A program made the translations under genes and the position numbers. A stretch of 64,000 nucleotides of DNA, from positions 1-64,000 of the IMG/VR virus record IMGVR_UViG_3300020159_003728; one strand, given 5' to 3'. This document shows positions 58,212 through 64,000 of this stretch, one piece after another. Every line of letters begins with the position of its first letter. The first letter of the stretch is position 1. The notes under the pieces are model-generated. The model saw nothing but the letters and a program-made list of their open reading frames with translations, was not told where the DNA came from and made no database searches. Source of the DNA: a virus.

Positions 58212-58784
58212 TTATTCGGGAACGGGCCCACTAAAGCGCCACGGCTTCCAGCCAGATGTTTCCCATAGACGGAAAGCAAAAGTCAAGTTCTTCTCAGCGT
58301 CGAACATATCCTCGGGGTGATTCCAGCCCATATCGGATAGCCACTTTCTATGGACCTTGTTGATTTGGGTCAGCCCCGCATCCGCTCCATTCCAGGCATC
58401 GACCTGGCAACGACTTTCACGCCAGATGACTTGACTCAGGAATCCCCATTCCTCTTCGGGCCAGCCAACCTGAATAGCTAGATCATGCCATTCTCCGCAT
58501 TTGCCGTAAGTCTCCTGCGCAAGAGCGACCCAATCAACTCCCGAAAGATCAGGCATTGTTGTTGTTGTCGTAGCCGGCAGCGTTGACTCGACCACCGGAA
58601 CAGTTGTTTCTATACTCGGGGTTGGCGCAGTCGTGGTTAGATCCGGAGCAATTATGCCAATGGATGGTTGCTCGCTGGTGTTGCCACTATTCTCTTGGAC
58701 TGTGGCTAGGTGGAAGACCCCGATAGATAGCAAGATAAAAACGACAGATAGCACAAAGACGGTATTTTTCATTGTTTTATTCAT
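58212..58784 (-). CDS. Membrane-anchored lytic transglycosylase-like enzyme
   Basis: 190 residues with AAGGA before ATG 58784. An N-terminal signal or anchor (residues 7-27) is followed by a Thr/Pro-rich linker (about 45-85), then an SLT-type domain: IWRESRCQVDAWN with the catalytic Glu, AGLTQIN, and FAFRLWETSGWKPW. It would cut the glycan strands of peptidoglycan, either for host lysis or during DNA entry. The anchor and linker fit an exported lysin that does not strictly need a holin. No membrane partner lies beside it. Confidence 0.85.
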   Translation of the reverse strand: MNKTMKNTVFVLSVVFILLSIGVFHLATVQENSGNTSEQPSIGIIAPDLTTTAPTPSIETTVPVVESTLPATTTTTMPDLSGVDWVALAQETYGKCGEWHDLAIQVGWPEEEWGFLSQVIWRESRCQVDAWNGADAGLTQINKVHRKWLSDMGWNHPEDMFDAEKNLTFAFRLWETSGWKPWRFSGPVPE

Positions 58785-58983
58785 TGAGAATCCTTCTCTA
58801 GATGGATGAGGCTATTGGGCTGAAGGGGTAGATGCCCAAGTACGGCAGTAGGTCATGTTTTTATTTTAGGAGACTCAAACTGCGAAATCTTGCCATGACC
58901 GTCAATATTGCTTTTTTTCTGTGTTTACTTAAATAACACAGCAGGTTAACGGGCTATTCTTGTTCGTGTGCCATTTGTCACAA

Positions 58984-60948
58984 TTATGTCATTTTGGCGA
59001 ATAATAGGACCAGTTCTGCAGCTCCTCGCGCGCTCGAGTCCATGAGTACCCCATCGATAGCGGCGTTTACTACGAGCCGTTTTTCCTCGATCATGTCTAT
59101 GATTTGCATGTCTATAGTGTCCTCGGCAAGCATGTATGTTGCAGTGACTGATCCAGTTTGGCCAAGTCGATGGCATCGCGAATATGTCTGGTCGACATCG
59201 CTTGGGGTCCATGGCAGTTCCACGAATAAAACATTCTGAGCAGCAGTTAAGGTATGTCCTGTCTTCGCTGCTTGGATCGACAAAACTATTGTGGGTGCAT
59301 CCTCGACGGATAGCTTCTGGAAAGATTCTTTGTGGGCTTCCACCGTTGAGACATCCATGCCTCCCTGGATCTTTAGCCCGCCATAGAGCATTGCAAGCTC
59401 GTCGACAATCTCTCGATGATGAGCAGCAACAACAACTTTCTGCCCAGCATCTATCCGGGACTGTATCCATTCCTTGATGGCTGGCATTTTTGCCTGCGCA
59501 GCAAGCTTTCGAAGTACTCCGATGCGCACTAGATGCTCACTGGCCTCGGCTTTCATTCGAGCTCGCACGGCCGCCGATCGAGGAGATTGTCCAAGCTCAA
59601 GTGCGATCTGACTGGCTCGATCAGCAAGATATTGGACAATATCGGCCTCAGCTTTTCGATATTCTGCCATTCCTTTTTCGGTGCCTTCCACGATGACCCT
59701 ACTGTGGATAACCGGAGGTAAATCTTTGAGTACTTGATCCTTTGTCCGCCGGATGTAGCACTCACCGCGCAGGCGATCATTGAGCTCATCCAGGTTTGAA
59801 TTGCCATCGATGTGCCATTGACCGTACCGATCACGGAAAGCCCCGCAGTATCGTCGATAGAAGCCCCATAGTCCGCCAAATTTATCGAGCTTTCCAATGA
59901 TGTCGAGCTGTGGTGCGTACTCCGCTGGCTTGTTTGTGATCGGCGTGCCCGTTAAACACAAAACCATTCCTTCGGACTTGACTGTTCGGGCAATCTTGAT
60001 CGCTGCCTTTGTTCGCTGCGCCGTCGGGGTTTTAGCAAAATGGCTCTCATCGAAAATGTACGAACCCATCTTGGTCAATTTGGTTTTCCAGTGATCAATG
60101 TTTGACCAGCCAACAATCAATACATCGAATGGCTCATCAGGAAAATCTTTTCGATTGGTTACGCAAACAACTTTTTTCTCGGGGAGCCACTTGGAATATT
60201 CTTTTTGCCAGTTGAGTACAAGTGTGGGTGGGCAAATAACAACTGCTGGATATGTTGCTGATTGCTGATTTCCCATCTCGATTGCAAGCATCGACTGAAG
60301 TGTTTTGCCGAGACCCATGTCGTCTGCAATAAAACAACGCCGCGCCTGTACTGCATAAGCAATGCCAGCTTTTTGATACGGCATCAAAGTTCCAGTAAAT
60401 CCAGGGACATCCATGTCCGCATCAACTGAACGCGAAGAGGAGATGAGCTTCTCGTGTCGTTCGCGTATTTCCTGCGCTTCATCACGCATTACTTCCGGGA
60501 CTTGTTCCCCGAACTTATCTGCCCACATAATGGCCTCAAAGATTGATGTCTCTGGAACTCGCCAGGCCTTTGATGGTGCGTGCCAAGTAATCCCCGGGAT
60601 CGACTTTACTGAGCGGACCTTGACTGGGTCATAGCGAAATGATAAGTAAATCCACTGATTTTCCCTAGTTACCCCAGTTGTTTCGTTGTCCGGAGCCGGC
60701 AGATCAAAAATCAATACATCATTGTCGACCCAGAAGTCTCGAGCGGCAGCGAAAGCACGAGCTTCTTCGATGCTGGACATTGGAACTCGCCATACTCGAG
60801 CAAGCTTGTCCCACTTAGCCCCGTTGATCTTCTTTACGGCAGCTACATCTTCCTGGTCGTACGGGAATATGAGTGCGAGATGATCATCAACAAGAGTTAA
60901 TGATTTTGACTCGGGGCTTTTGCCATGGATGTAAATGCTGTCGTTCAC
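58984..60948 (-). CDS. SNF2-family helicase/ATPase with two HARP-like repeats
   Basis: 654 residues. Two N-terminal repeats of a HARP-like unit (INGAKWDKLARVWRVP at 41-56 and IPGITWHAPSKAWRVP at 118-133) resemble those of SMARCAL1-type annealing helicases. The SNF2 core follows: motif I DDMGLGKT (209-216), DESH (300-303), LCLTGTPI, and motif VI SRCHRLGQTGSV near the C-terminus. It probably remodels DNA-protein complexes or anneals single strands at stalled forks, and could work with the SSB. The start overlaps nothing on its strand; a divergent zincin-like gene begins 36 bases away. Confidence 0.93.
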   Translation of the reverse strand: MNDSIYIHGKSPESKSLTLVDDHLALIFPYDQEDVAAVKKINGAKWDKLARVWRVPMSSIEEARAFAAARDFWVDNDVLIFDLPAPDNETTGVTRENQWIYLSFRYDPVKVRSVKSIPGITWHAPSKAWRVPETSIFEAIMWADKFGEQVPEVMRDEAQEIRERHEKLISSSRSVDADMDVPGFTGTLMPYQKAGIAYAVQARRCFIADDMGLGKTLQSMLAIEMGNQQSATYPAVVICPPTLVLNWQKEYSKWLPEKKVVCVTNRKDFPDEPFDVLIVGWSNIDHWKTKLTKMGSYIFDESHFAKTPTAQRTKAAIKIARTVKSEGMVLCLTGTPITNKPAEYAPQLDIIGKLDKFGGLWGFYRRYCGAFRDRYGQWHIDGNSNLDELNDRLRGECYIRRTKDQVLKDLPPVIHSRVIVEGTEKGMAEYRKAEADIVQYLADRASQIALELGQSPRSAAVRARMKAEASEHLVRIGVLRKLAAQAKMPAIKEWIQSRIDAGQKVVVAAHHREIVDELAMLYGGLKIQGGMDVSTVEAHKESFQKLSVEDAPTIVLSIQAAKTGHTLTAAQNVLFVELPWTPSDVDQTYSRCHRLGQTGSVTATYMLAEDTIDMQIIDMIEEKRLVVNAAIDGVLMDSSARGAAELVLLFAKMT

Positions 60949-60984
60949 CTGATCGATCCGTTATTCTCTGCTACTGTTCTGCGA

Positions 60985-61428
60985 ATGGCGGCCTACAAAG
61001 ACCGACAATATAGAACCTACAGGGCCGAGTGGAACACATTTACCTCCAAGAAGGTAAATCTTCCGTTCGGGTTGCCGGCGGCTAAGCGTCTTATTGCAGA
61101 GTACCTTCCAAAATGGGAACTACGATCCAGCAAAAACAATACTACCGCTGTCTGTTATGCCGTAGAAAAGAAGATTGTTCTAAATAAAACGAGCCCTTTG
61201 TGGATTGTTTGCCACGAGATAGCACATGGTCTAGTTGAGGAAAAGTGCCTTCCGCCTGGGCATCACGAAGTATTTCGTCGTTATTACATAGATGTCTGCG
61301 AAGATGCGATGAGTCCGTACTGGGCGCATAAGCTATCGAAGAGTTTTGACGCGGGGAGACTCGACTACAGGTACCCACATGAGCAGCCTTTGAGTCTTGT
61401 TGACAGAATTTACCAAATATTTAGATAA
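60985..61428 (+). CDS. Small HExxH metallopeptidase-like protein
   Basis: 147 residues from ATG 60985, which follows a TACTGT -10-like box by 7 bases. The frame is open to 60925, but that part overlaps the divergent helicase gene. VCHEIAHGLVE is a zincin motif, and a second His-rich stretch (PPGHHEVFRRYY) lies 15 residues on. SprT-like or plasmid-type (ImmA-like) peptidases are the nearest guesses. It might cut a repressor or clear proteins from DNA. Confidence 0.72.
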   Translation: MAAYKDRQYRTYRAEWNTFTSKKVNLPFGLPAAKRLIAEYLPKWELRSSKNNTTAVCYAVEKKIVLNKTSPLWIVCHEIAHGLVEEKCLPPGHHEVFRRYYIDVCEDAMSPYWAHKLSKSFDAGRLDYRYPHEQPLSLVDRIYQIFR

Positions 61429-61429
61429 C

Positions 61430-61459
61430 AGCCCCGTAGGGAAAATACACAGCGGGGCT
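61430..61459. repeat. Inverted CGGGGCT pair, hairpin copy 1
   Basis: AGCCCCG (61430-61436) and CGGGGCT (61453-61459) face each other across 16 bases. The pair starts two bases after the zincin gene's stop. The downstream 60 bases (GACGGTGGCGGATGA and flanks) recur next to copies 3 and 4. No U-run follows, so it is not a normal terminator. Confidence 0.75.
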
Positions 61460-61821
61460 CGCTTGCGTGCTGAGATGAATGACGGTGGCGGATGAACTAT
61501 GCAACTGATCAGCAGCGAACCAGCAGCGAGTACCAGCAGCGAACGCGGCCGACTGATTACCATTCGCGCCAAACACGACCCCATCGTGGGCTGGTTGATC
61601 GCAAATAGCACGCCAGGATGGGCGCACGCCGAAAGATGATCTCAGGGATGACTAGATGAACGATCAAGTCAATTGTGCGCACGAACCGACACGGCGATCC
61701 GAACCAGTATCGAGACACTGCTCGTGCCTCGCAAGACATAAGTCTTTCCCAAATTGTTGGCTCAATTAGTCGGCTTAGTAGTAATTCCATACACGCACAT
61801 TATGCCATAGTCCTACCCTTG
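61460..61821. other. Gap without a gene
   Basis: No convincing gene is seen. It contains three near-identical CAGCAGCGA-type units at about 61508-61543, a TGACGGTGGCGGATGA word shared with 63110 and 63800, and no tRNA or clear promoter before 61822. Short frames exist on both strands but lack ribosome sites. Confidence 0.5.
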
Positions 61822-61861
61822 TCAAGTATTACTTGACTACTGCTACGAATTGCCCTATGCT
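61822..61861 (+). promoter_or_regulatory. Promoter with TCAAG-N5-CTTGA operator, copy 1
   Basis: TTGACT (61833-61838), a 17-base spacer and TATGCT (61856-61861). The inverted repeat TCAAGTATTACTTGA (61822-61836) overlaps the -35. ATG 61868 follows the -10 by 6 bases, so the message is leaderless. The same operator lies at 63256-63270. Confidence 0.75.
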
Positions 61862-61867
61862 CAAGGT

Positions 61868-62080
61868 ATGGAGATGAACCGCAATGACATCGCACGAGTA
61901 TTAGTGGTCGTCGAGAATAGTTACAAGCGTCTAGTCGCTGAGGTTGGCGAAAAGATGACATGGAACGATCCTCGTCGTGCAACAGCGTGGGCGACTGCGC
62001 TTGCTGAGGCCGAAAAGATTATCGGCCGACCGCTAACTGGAGTTGAGGTCACCAAGGCAACTTTCCTAATCCCACTATGA
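61868..62080 (+). CDS. Small helical protein, leaderless
   Basis: 70 residues from ATG 61868 (ATG 61874 also possible), placed by the upstream promoter. Helical (VLVVVENSYKRLVAEVG, then ATAWATALAEAEKIIG). Such small helical proteins are common in phage early regions; no family recognised. First of three genes in a rightward operon. Confidence 0.65.
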   Translation: MEMNRNDIARVLVVVENSYKRLVAEVGEKMTWNDPRRATAWATALAEAEKIIGRPLTGVEVTKATFLIPL

Positions 62081-62096
62081 CTGAAAGGTAAAAATT

Positions 62097-62354
62097 ATGA
62101 ACACCATTCCAGCCGAGCGCGCAGCGCAGGCAAATCTAAGTCCAATTGCCGAAGCTATCTTGGATGGTTACTACACTCTCTGTTCGGGTGGAGAAACCAT
62201 CGAGTATGTCATTAGCGACTATCTCTCGCGCACGCCCGAGAGCGGTATGCTCCCTTGGGGTATTGACGGGGAGACGCCAGTTAGTCCGTTGGAATTTCTC
62301 TCAGCCATCGAGGAACTCATCATGTGGTTTCGAGAGAAGGGCGAGGTTTTGTAA
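62097..62354 (+). CDS. Small acidic protein of unknown function
   Basis: 85 residues with AAAGG before ATG 62097. Helical with a conserved-looking WGIDGETPVSPLEFLSAIEEL. It lies 16 bases after the first gene of the operon. No family recognised. Confidence 0.65.
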   Translation: MNTIPAERAAQANLSPIAEAILDGYYTLCSGGETIEYVISDYLSRTPESGMLPWGIDGETPVSPLEFLSAIEELIMWFREKGEVL

Positions 62355-62358
62355 GCCA

Positions 62359-62772
62359 ATGAAAAAAACATTTACAGACAAAATCGGGAAAAAGTGGGAT
62401 GTCACACTCACCACCAAGTTGATCAATGGCCGACAGGAAATCGTATCCGTCAAAATTGAAACAACTGACTCAAAGCCCGTCTCACGAAAAGCACTATCCA
62501 GCATCTCACTTGAAGAAATCTTACGAGATGAACTAAAAGAAAAGTCGCCAGCCTTATCCCGAATACTGAAACAGCGTGAAAAAACTTCACACCAAGGGCG
62601 AGCACACTCCGATGACGACCTACAAGCAGTCGCAGACATCTATATGGCGGCTCACATGGCACGAGTACCAGTACAGCGGGCAGTGGCAAATGCTCAAGGG
62701 ATAAGTGTGTCTACCGCCTCAAAGCGTATTATGGCGGCTCGAAAAGCTGGAATGATCAAGTCTTCGGATTGA
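62359..62772 (+). CDS. HTH DNA-binding protein
   Basis: 137 residues from ATG 62359, 4 bases after the upstream stop. The first 60 residues form a beta-rich domain. The C-terminus, RVPVQRAVANAQGISVSTASKRIMAARKAGMI, is a clear helix-turn-helix with recognition helix VSTASKRIMAAR. It is the best local candidate for the protein that binds the TCAAG-N5-CTTGA operator of its own promoter. Confidence 0.72.
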   Translation: MKKTFTDKIGKKWDVTLTTKLINGRQEIVSVKIETTDSKPVSRKALSSISLEEILRDELKEKSPALSRILKQREKTSHQGRAHSDDDLQAVADIYMAAHMARVPVQRAVANAQGISVSTASKRIMAARKAGMIKSSD

Positions 62773-62813
62773 ATAGTTTTATCCGGTTCTATTCCTCCGT
62801 CAGAGAGAGTTGG

Positions 62814-62847
62814 GAGCCCCGTAGGGATCTAGACAAGAACGGGGCTC
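62814..62847. repeat. Inverted CGGGGCT pair, hairpin copy 2
   Basis: GAGCCCCGT and ACGGGGCTC form a perfect 9-base-pair stem across 16 bases, 41 bases after the HTH gene. The flanks differ from the other copies. No U-run follows. Confidence 0.78.
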
Positions 62848-63041
62848 GCGAGCCAGGCAATCTTTGTTGACGCTGCCTGGGAGAAGTTTTTGCTTTACCG
62901 GCCCGCGAAGATCCAGAAAACCAGCTTCCAGGGGCCCAGATCTGAACTTTTTTGCTGAATTATCATGCGGCCGCACCGATGTCAAGCTCTCGACGGGTAA
63001 ATTTTAGCCATCGAGTCCGCCATCTTTGGCCTTTGAAGGGG
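62848..63041. other. Gap without a gene
   Basis: No gene is visible. The stretch holds several short GC-rich palindromic words (for example TGCCTGG/CCAGGCA around 62855-62880). Frames on the minus strand lack starts with ribosome sites. Confidence 0.45.
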
Positions 63042-63140
63042 GATGCGAGGACATTTCTGGAATTAGCCCCGTGGGTTGATTTACCTAGCGGGGCTTGCGT
63101 GCTTACTGAGATGACTGACGGCGGCGGATGAGTCAAGTCA
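63042..63140. repeat. About 100-bp repeat with inverted CGGGGCT pair, copy 3
   Basis: ATTTCTGGAATTAGCCCCGT at 63053-63072 is identical in the copy at 63733. The inverted pair is at 63065-63071 and 63089-63095. TGACGGCGGCGGATGAGT follows. Alignment with 63726-63825 extends over about 100 bases with gaps. Confidence 0.8.
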
Positions 63141-63190
63141 ATGATCTGCTCGAGCGGCGGATGAGTCAAGTCAATGATCTGCTCGAGCGG
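63125..63190. repeat. Exact 33-bp tandem duplication
   Basis: 63125-63157 is repeated without a change at 63158-63190. Each unit contains GAGTCAAGTCAATGATC and CTCGAG. The GTCAAGTCAA words are similar to half of the nearby TCAAG operator. Confidence 0.9.
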
Positions 63191-63255
63191 AACCTGCATC
63201 CGCACATTGACGGCCGATCTTGATCTAGACGACCAAACTTATCGTTTACTACTTG

Positions 63256-63296
63256 TCAAGCATTACTTGACTATTGCCATAGAGCTGGCCTATCAT
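63256..63296 (+). promoter_or_regulatory. Promoter with TCAAG-N5-CTTGA operator, copy 2
   Basis: TCAAGCATTACTTGA (63256-63270) overlaps TTGACT (63267-63272); TATCAT follows after 18 bases (63291-63296). The layout matches the promoter at 61822-61861 with one base changed in the operator. Here a 42-base leader with AAAGGAG precedes the gene. The leader begins with GATAGTG/CACTATC (63300-63320), a perfect 7-base inverted repeat near the transcript start. Confidence 0.75.
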
Positions 63297-63338
63297 CGGG
63301 ATAGTGAAGTTATCACTATCAACATCAAAGGAGTATCG

Positions 63339-63602
63339 ATGAGTATCGGATATAAGGTATGTGCAGAAATGAATTACCCGTCGGGTCTAAGGATCCACGA
63401 ATGGAATTACTACTTAGTCAATGACGCAACACTCTTACCGTTGGCCTGGGTAACAATGTCAGACGACGAGAAGGCTACTTATCTCAATGAGGACTCTAAC
63501 TGTCATTGGGTCAAAGGTTGGATCACCGGTGACGATCTCGAAGTTACTGACGACGAGGCTGGCCTTCAGGATTACAATGTCGTAGAAGTGGGAGAGTGGT
63601 AG
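63339..63602 (+). CDS. Small acidic protein of unknown function
   Basis: 87 residues from ATG 63339 with AAAGGAG upstream. Acidic, Trp- and Tyr-rich, and predicted beta. Controlled by the same type of operator as the operon at 61868, so probably made at the same time. No family recognised. Confidence 0.7.
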   Translation: MSIGYKVCAEMNYPSGLRIHEWNYYLVNDATLLPLAWVTMSDDEKATYLNEDSNCHWVKGWITGDDLEVTDDEAGLQDYNVVEVGEW

Positions 63603-63725
63603 TCCATCCGATGAGGACCTGCTCATCGTGGCTGTCGTAGATGCGGAGATTCGCAATCGAGTGGGGCAAGATCACCCCGTCGGTTTGGCGAGTCTTCTCG
63701 CCCCCCGCCCCTGATGCAATTAGAG
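63603..63725. other. Gap without a gene
   Basis: No gene is visible in these 123 bases. A GATGAGGACCTGCTCATC palindrome-like word lies at 63609-63626, just after the stop, and could be a weak terminator or operator. Confidence 0.4.
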
Positions 63726-63825
63726 GTGATGCAGGAACATTTCTGGAATTAGCCCCGTGGGTAAATTTCCTAGTCGGGGCTCACCTCAAGTATCACTCAT
63801 CGACGGTGGCGTATGAGTCGAGTGA
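63726..63825. repeat. About 100-bp repeat with inverted CGGGGCT pair, copy 4
   Basis: Second copy of the block at 63042-63140: ATTTCTGGAATTAGCCCCGT at 63739-63758, inverted pair at 63751-63757 and 63775-63781, then CGACGGTGGCGTATGAGTCG. Together with the copy at 61430 this shows a mobile or amplified intergenic element. Confidence 0.8.
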
Positions 63826-63872
63826 ATGGAGCGAGTTAGTGCGCCGGCCACCCTGACCAGCGCACCATCTTC

Positions 63873-64000
63873 TCAGTCAAATACTTTTACCCCGTACAAC
63901 TTGGTGATGTCCTTGCGGAGCGGAGTCAAGCCCTTCAGCGTTCCGTGAGTGTGGTACTTCTGCTGGCACGAGTTGCTTTTTGGGGGAACGATCACCCAAC
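63873..64000 (-). CDS. Possible C-terminal end of a minus-strand gene
   Basis: The minus-strand frame is open from the window edge to a TGA at 63873-63875, giving 41 residues: VPPKSNSC, then KYHTHGTLKGLTPLRKDI and LYGVKVFD. It looks like real protein, with a SCQQKYH Cys/His group, but too little is visible to name it. Confidence 0.45.
   Translation of the reverse strand, partial: WVIVPPKSNSCQQKYHTHGTLKGLTPLRKDITKLYGVKVFD

Larger units (their letters stand above)
44627..63781. repeat. Dispersed CGGGRCT 7-mer array (62 copies)
   Basis: CGGGGCT or CGGGACT, on either strand, occurs 62 times. Starts in the dense part: 46045, 46162, 46268, 46399, 46503, 46617, 46730, 46849, 46947, 47071, 47204, 47340, 47472, 47616, 47734, 47854, 48009, 48175, 48291, 48397, 48531, 48669, 48788, 48944, 49083. 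It then thins: 49274, 49451, 49619, 49855, 50103, 50274, 50504, 50677, 51067, 52083, 52470, 53104, 53573, 54348 and on to 63775. About two thirds are CGGGGCT. Copies lie inside genes, over starts and between genes. About four would be expected by chance in 19 kb for the four words at equal base frequencies. Bases beyond the seven are not conserved. Confidence 0.9.

Noticed and set aside
58930-58955. CTGTGTT/AACACAG hairpin with poly-T as terminator
   Set aside because: The T-run lies before the stem on the plus strand, and the minus strand has an A-run after it, so it would not act as an intrinsic terminator.
58946-59470. 174-residue minus frame in the helicase gene
   Set aside because: It is an alternative frame of the same strand inside the SNF2 helicase, which has all its motifs in the other frame.
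59703-59711. TGTGGATAA DnaA box
   Set aside because: A single copy inside the helicase coding sequence, probably chance.
61430-63781. Inverted CGGGGCT pairs as intrinsic terminators
   Set aside because: Good stems but no U-run after any of them, on either strand. They are kept as repeats.

Overview
This window looks like part of a large tailed-phage genome (or a phage-plasmid) of an actinobacterium. The phage signs are an HK97-type major capsid protein, very large late proteins, and a replication and nucleotide-metabolism block. The host signs are a WhiB-like Fe-S regulator, a ThyX thymidylate synthase, a DUF732-like lipoprotein, two mycobacterial-type LexA boxes, and several ATG starts placed 5-8 bases after a -10 box (leaderless transcripts). 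I cannot name the host or phage. The AT-leaning late half suggests a moderate-GC host such as a freshwater actinobacterium, but that is inference. No terminase large subunit, portal, tail gene, tRNA or CRISPR array was recognised.

Positions 1-28,100 (+ strand) are a late operon. It holds a run of large, mostly undescribed proteins, joined by stop/start overlaps, ending with the major capsid protein and a strong terminator. They share small modules: a Ca-binding-like DxDxDGF loop followed by NPxTGRDDxP, and an RCPxG...TD...CG cysteine-pair module. Individual proteins also carry enzyme-like domains: two HExxH zincin sites in one protein and a kinase-like site in a 3,662-residue protein. Positions 28,150-32,320 hold a glycan cassette (C-methyltransferase, glycosyltransferases, FkbM methyltransferase). 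Positions 32,380-37,900 hold two more effector-like proteins behind a shared GTAAAATTGA box. One is ADP-ribosyltransferase-like. The other is a chimera of AT-hooks, a helix-turn-helix array, a pyruvate-phosphate-dikinase phosphohistidine domain and a Cys-His-Asp domain.

Positions 37,900-45,350 are a transition zone: class II ribonucleotide reductase on the minus strand, a holin-like membrane protein, an AT-hook protein with a leaderless promoter, a 2-oxoglutarate oxygenase, a lipoprotein and a chain of tiny genes. Positions 45,350-46,130 are an intergenic control region with a leftward terminator, two LexA boxes and five DnaA boxes, so a candidate replication origin. From about 46.1 to 61 kb lies the early/replication block, mostly minus strand: MazG-like, small-terminase-like HTH protein, primase-helicase, ThyX, WhiB, SSB, DUF932 protein, ADP-ribosylglycohydrolase-phosphatase fusion, lytic transglycosylase and SNF2 helicase. 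The last 3 kb are repeat-rich and contain two promoters with the same inverted-repeat operator.

The strongest unexplained signal is a 7-base word, CGGGRCT. I found 62 copies between 44.6 and 63.8 kb (both strands, inside and outside genes) and none by eye in the first 44.6 kb. Between 46,045 and 49,083 the 25 copies are almost evenly spaced (98-166 bases, mean about 127). The spacing then widens with distance from the DnaA-box cluster. This resembles a dispersed protein-binding array anchored at the origin.
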